Shown: piece after piece, positions 62,774 through 64,000 of the stretch | Numbering within the stretch: the stretch's first letter is position 1 | Layout of the letters: every line of letters starts with the position of its first letter | The notes under the pieces: generated by a model | What the model saw: the letters and a program-made list of their open reading frames with translations, nothing else | What the model was told of the DNA's origin: nothing | Database searches by the model: none | Translations under genes and position numbers: made by a program | Source of the DNA: Mycoplasma simbae ATCC 49888 | GTDB taxonomy: Bacteria; Bacillota_I; Bacilli_A; Mycoplasmatales; Metamycoplasmataceae | Direction: 5' to 3' | Assembly: GCF_000702705.1 (NCBI RefSeq) | Contig: NZ_JNJG01000004.1 | Coordinates: forward strand, 62,001 to 126,000 | DNA length: 64,000 nucleotides

Positions 62774-63334
62774 ATGGTTAAAAATAAATCTCTAGGTTTG
62801 ATTATTGCTGGATTACCTTTGATATGTGTGACTTGCGCTAATCCGTGAAGCGAACATTATAATCGTTATAAAATAAATGAATATTTTATTGCTGATGGTG
62901 ACACAATTTATGCGAAAATTGGCGGTAAAAAAGTTGGCATTAGATTGCTTGGAATTGACACACCAGAAACAAGAAAAGGCAAAGAACACTTAGCGCCATA
63001 TGAAAATCATTTCGCACAAAAAGCAAAGAAATTTGTTGAAAAAATACTGAAAAACGATCAAATTTCAATCACTAAAATCACATCAGATAAATATCAAAGG
63101 TGAGTTTGCCGTGTTTCTACTGCGAGTATTAATGATTTGGGAATTGAAATAATAAAAAATGGGCTTGCTCGTGTAAAATACCTTGAAAAAGAAAGAAAAA
63201 ATCTTGTTTATTGAAACAACAACGGCACAGTTATAGATTATTATAACTCACTTAAAAAAGCTGAGAATGAAGCTAAAATTAACTCTGTAGGAATTTGGAA
63301 ATATAGCGAGAAAGATGTTTTTCACAAAAAATAG
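62774..63334 (+). CDS. Thermonuclease-like membrane lipoprotein
   Basis: 186 aa. A lipoprotein signal ends ICVTC with the Cys at residue 21, so the enzyme is outside the cell. The SNase fold follows: ADGDTIYAKI near 41-50, VGIRLLGIDTPETRKG near 57-72 (catalytic Arg and Asp ligands), HLAPYENHFAQKA in place of the segment with the Glu, and KYQRWVCRV (second Arg; UGA Trp) near 113. It probably digests host DNA/RNA for nucleotide uptake, as MnuA-type nucleases do. No ribosome-binding site before the ATG. Confidence 0.85.
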
Positions 63335-63402
63335 ATATTTGCGACTGTAAATTTCAGTAAAAATAATGTAAATATATGCTTTTGTAAAAAACGACTTGCT
63401 AT

Positions 63403-63492
63403 ATAATTAAAAAGCAATTTATCATAATTGCCTCTAAACTAGTGGGAGATATATATCGCTAGAACCACATTTATCGAAAGGATAACTTAACA
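63403..63492 (+). promoter_or_regulatory. rplK-rplA promoter and leader, possible L1-binding site
   Basis: TATAAT at 63403-63408, then an 84-nt leader holding CTAG...CTAG and GTGG...CCAC pairings at about 63440-63475, and AAAGGA before the ATG. L1 represses the L11-L1 operon through a leader site in many bacteria; that this is such a site is an inference. Confidence 0.35.
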
Positions 63493-63939
63493 ATGGCAAA
63501 ATCAAAAGCTGATATTGTACGTGTTCGTAAATTACAGTTCAAAGCCGGACAAGCAAAACCAGGACCTGCTCTAGCTGGTGTTGGTATCAACATGCCTGAC
63601 TTTACTCGTGCATTTAACGACGCTACTCGTGATAGAGGGGACGAACCAGTTCCTGTACAAATTACTGTTTACAAAGACAAATCATTCGACTTCAAAATTT
63701 TTACAGCTCCAGCAAGCTACAAATTAATCAAAGCTGCTAAGCTACCTAAAGGAAGTTCAAACGCTAAAACTACAAAAGTTGGTTCAATTACAGTTGAACA
63801 ACTAAGAGAAATTGCTGAATACAAACTAGTTGACCTAAACACAAACGATGTTGAAGTTGCTATGAAAACCATTGCTGGTACTGCAAGAAACATGGGTATC
63901 ACAATTGAAGGTTACACAGATGTTAAGGGAGACAAATAA
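63493..63939 (+). CDS. rplK: 50S ribosomal protein L11
   Basis: 148 aa. FKAGQAKPGPALAGVGINM near 16-34, then YKDKSFDFKIFTAPASYKLIK (split) and the C-terminal rRNA-binding part ending GTARNMGITIEGY. It forms the GTPase-associated centre. GAAAGGA before the ATG. Its stop overlaps rplA by one base. Confidence 0.97.
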   Translation: MAKSKADIVRVRKLQFKAGQAKPGPALAGVGINMPDFTRAFNDATRDRGDEPVPVQITVYKDKSFDFKIFTAPASYKLIKAAKLPKGSSNAKTTKVGSITVEQLREIAEYKLVDLNTNDVEVAMKTIAGTARNMGITIEGYTDVKGDK

Positions 63940-64000
63940 TGTCTAAAGTTGGTAAAAAAATTAAAGCTGCTTGAGGCTCATTTGACAAAACTGTTGCTTA
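63939..64000 (+). CDS. rplA: 50S ribosomal protein L1, cut by the window end
   Basis: Only the first 20 codons are in the window: MSKVGKKIKAAWGSFDKTVA, with UGA as Trp at residue 13. Its place directly after rplK in a TAATG overlap and this start make L1 the expected product; the rest lies outside. Confidence 0.8.

Overview
The window is a gene-dense, AT-rich stretch of a mollicute chromosome. In almost every protein gene UGA sits where the family has tryptophan, so UGA is read as Trp (genetic code 4). Small genes, many 1-8 nt overlaps (often TAATG), lipoproteins with a cysteine after the signal peptide, an archaeal-type ProRS, GatCAB, and the absence of cell-wall and most biosynthetic genes all fit Mycoplasma sensu lato. 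The LRR and S41 lipoproteins and the gene content suggest the hominis group (Mycoplasmopsis or relatives); this placement is an inference. All coordinates below use code 4, so most genes run through internal UGA codons.

Layout. 1-3703: surface proteins, namely the 3' part of a leucine-rich-repeat protein overlapping an S41-peptidase lipoprotein. 3783-5393: an ABC-F ATPase. 5442-6136 (minus): a small membrane gene of PH-domain type and a paralogous remnant. 6292-7337 (minus): rplJ-rplL with a leader. 7435-8358: a DHH phosphoesterase. 8372-13004 (minus): an overlapping operon sufS-sufU-Y-family polymerase-nadD/yqeK fusion-rluB. 13282-14256: rplM-rpsI and tRNA-Ile, then a candidate small RNA. 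14519-16854: cupin-galU-lipoprotein-Nudix. Then tRNA-Ser, a Ca-type P-ATPase, and secA, gpmI and a HAD phosphatase on the minus strand.

25130-31918 is a replication/repair run (dnaX-ybaB-recR-tmk-holB-rsmI) followed by an RNase J paralogue whose metal motif has been lost. 31927-34354: DUF402 phosphatase, ftsY-ylxM, and rpmG behind a leader with three hairpins. 34393-40052 (minus): polC and a split two-gene chromate transporter. 40103-46166 (minus): an MG284-like gene with a frame break at an A8 tract, proS, and the ybeY-cdd-era-pepP-aldehyde dehydrogenase operon. 46201-48622 (minus): a C39-peptidase ABC exporter with a small membrane partner and no visible cargo. 48749-53311: rpiB, an AEC carrier with a +1 frame break, yihY, CIRCE-controlled dnaJ, and an unknown gene. 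53365-62682: cmk-der, hup, recU, acpS-plsC-scpA-scpB, an rluC-like gene and gatC-gatA-gatB. The window ends with a nuclease lipoprotein and rplK-rplA (cut by the window edge).

Most of the window is housekeeping. The less ordinary parts are the C39 exporter pair, two frame breaks at slippery-looking sites, three proteins with eroded catalytic motifs (ABC-F second site, RNase J paralogue, PolC PHP domain), repeated promoters that place the start codon 6-9 nt after a -10 box with no ribosome-binding site, and a promoter-to-terminator interval at about 14318-14510 that may encode a structured small RNA.
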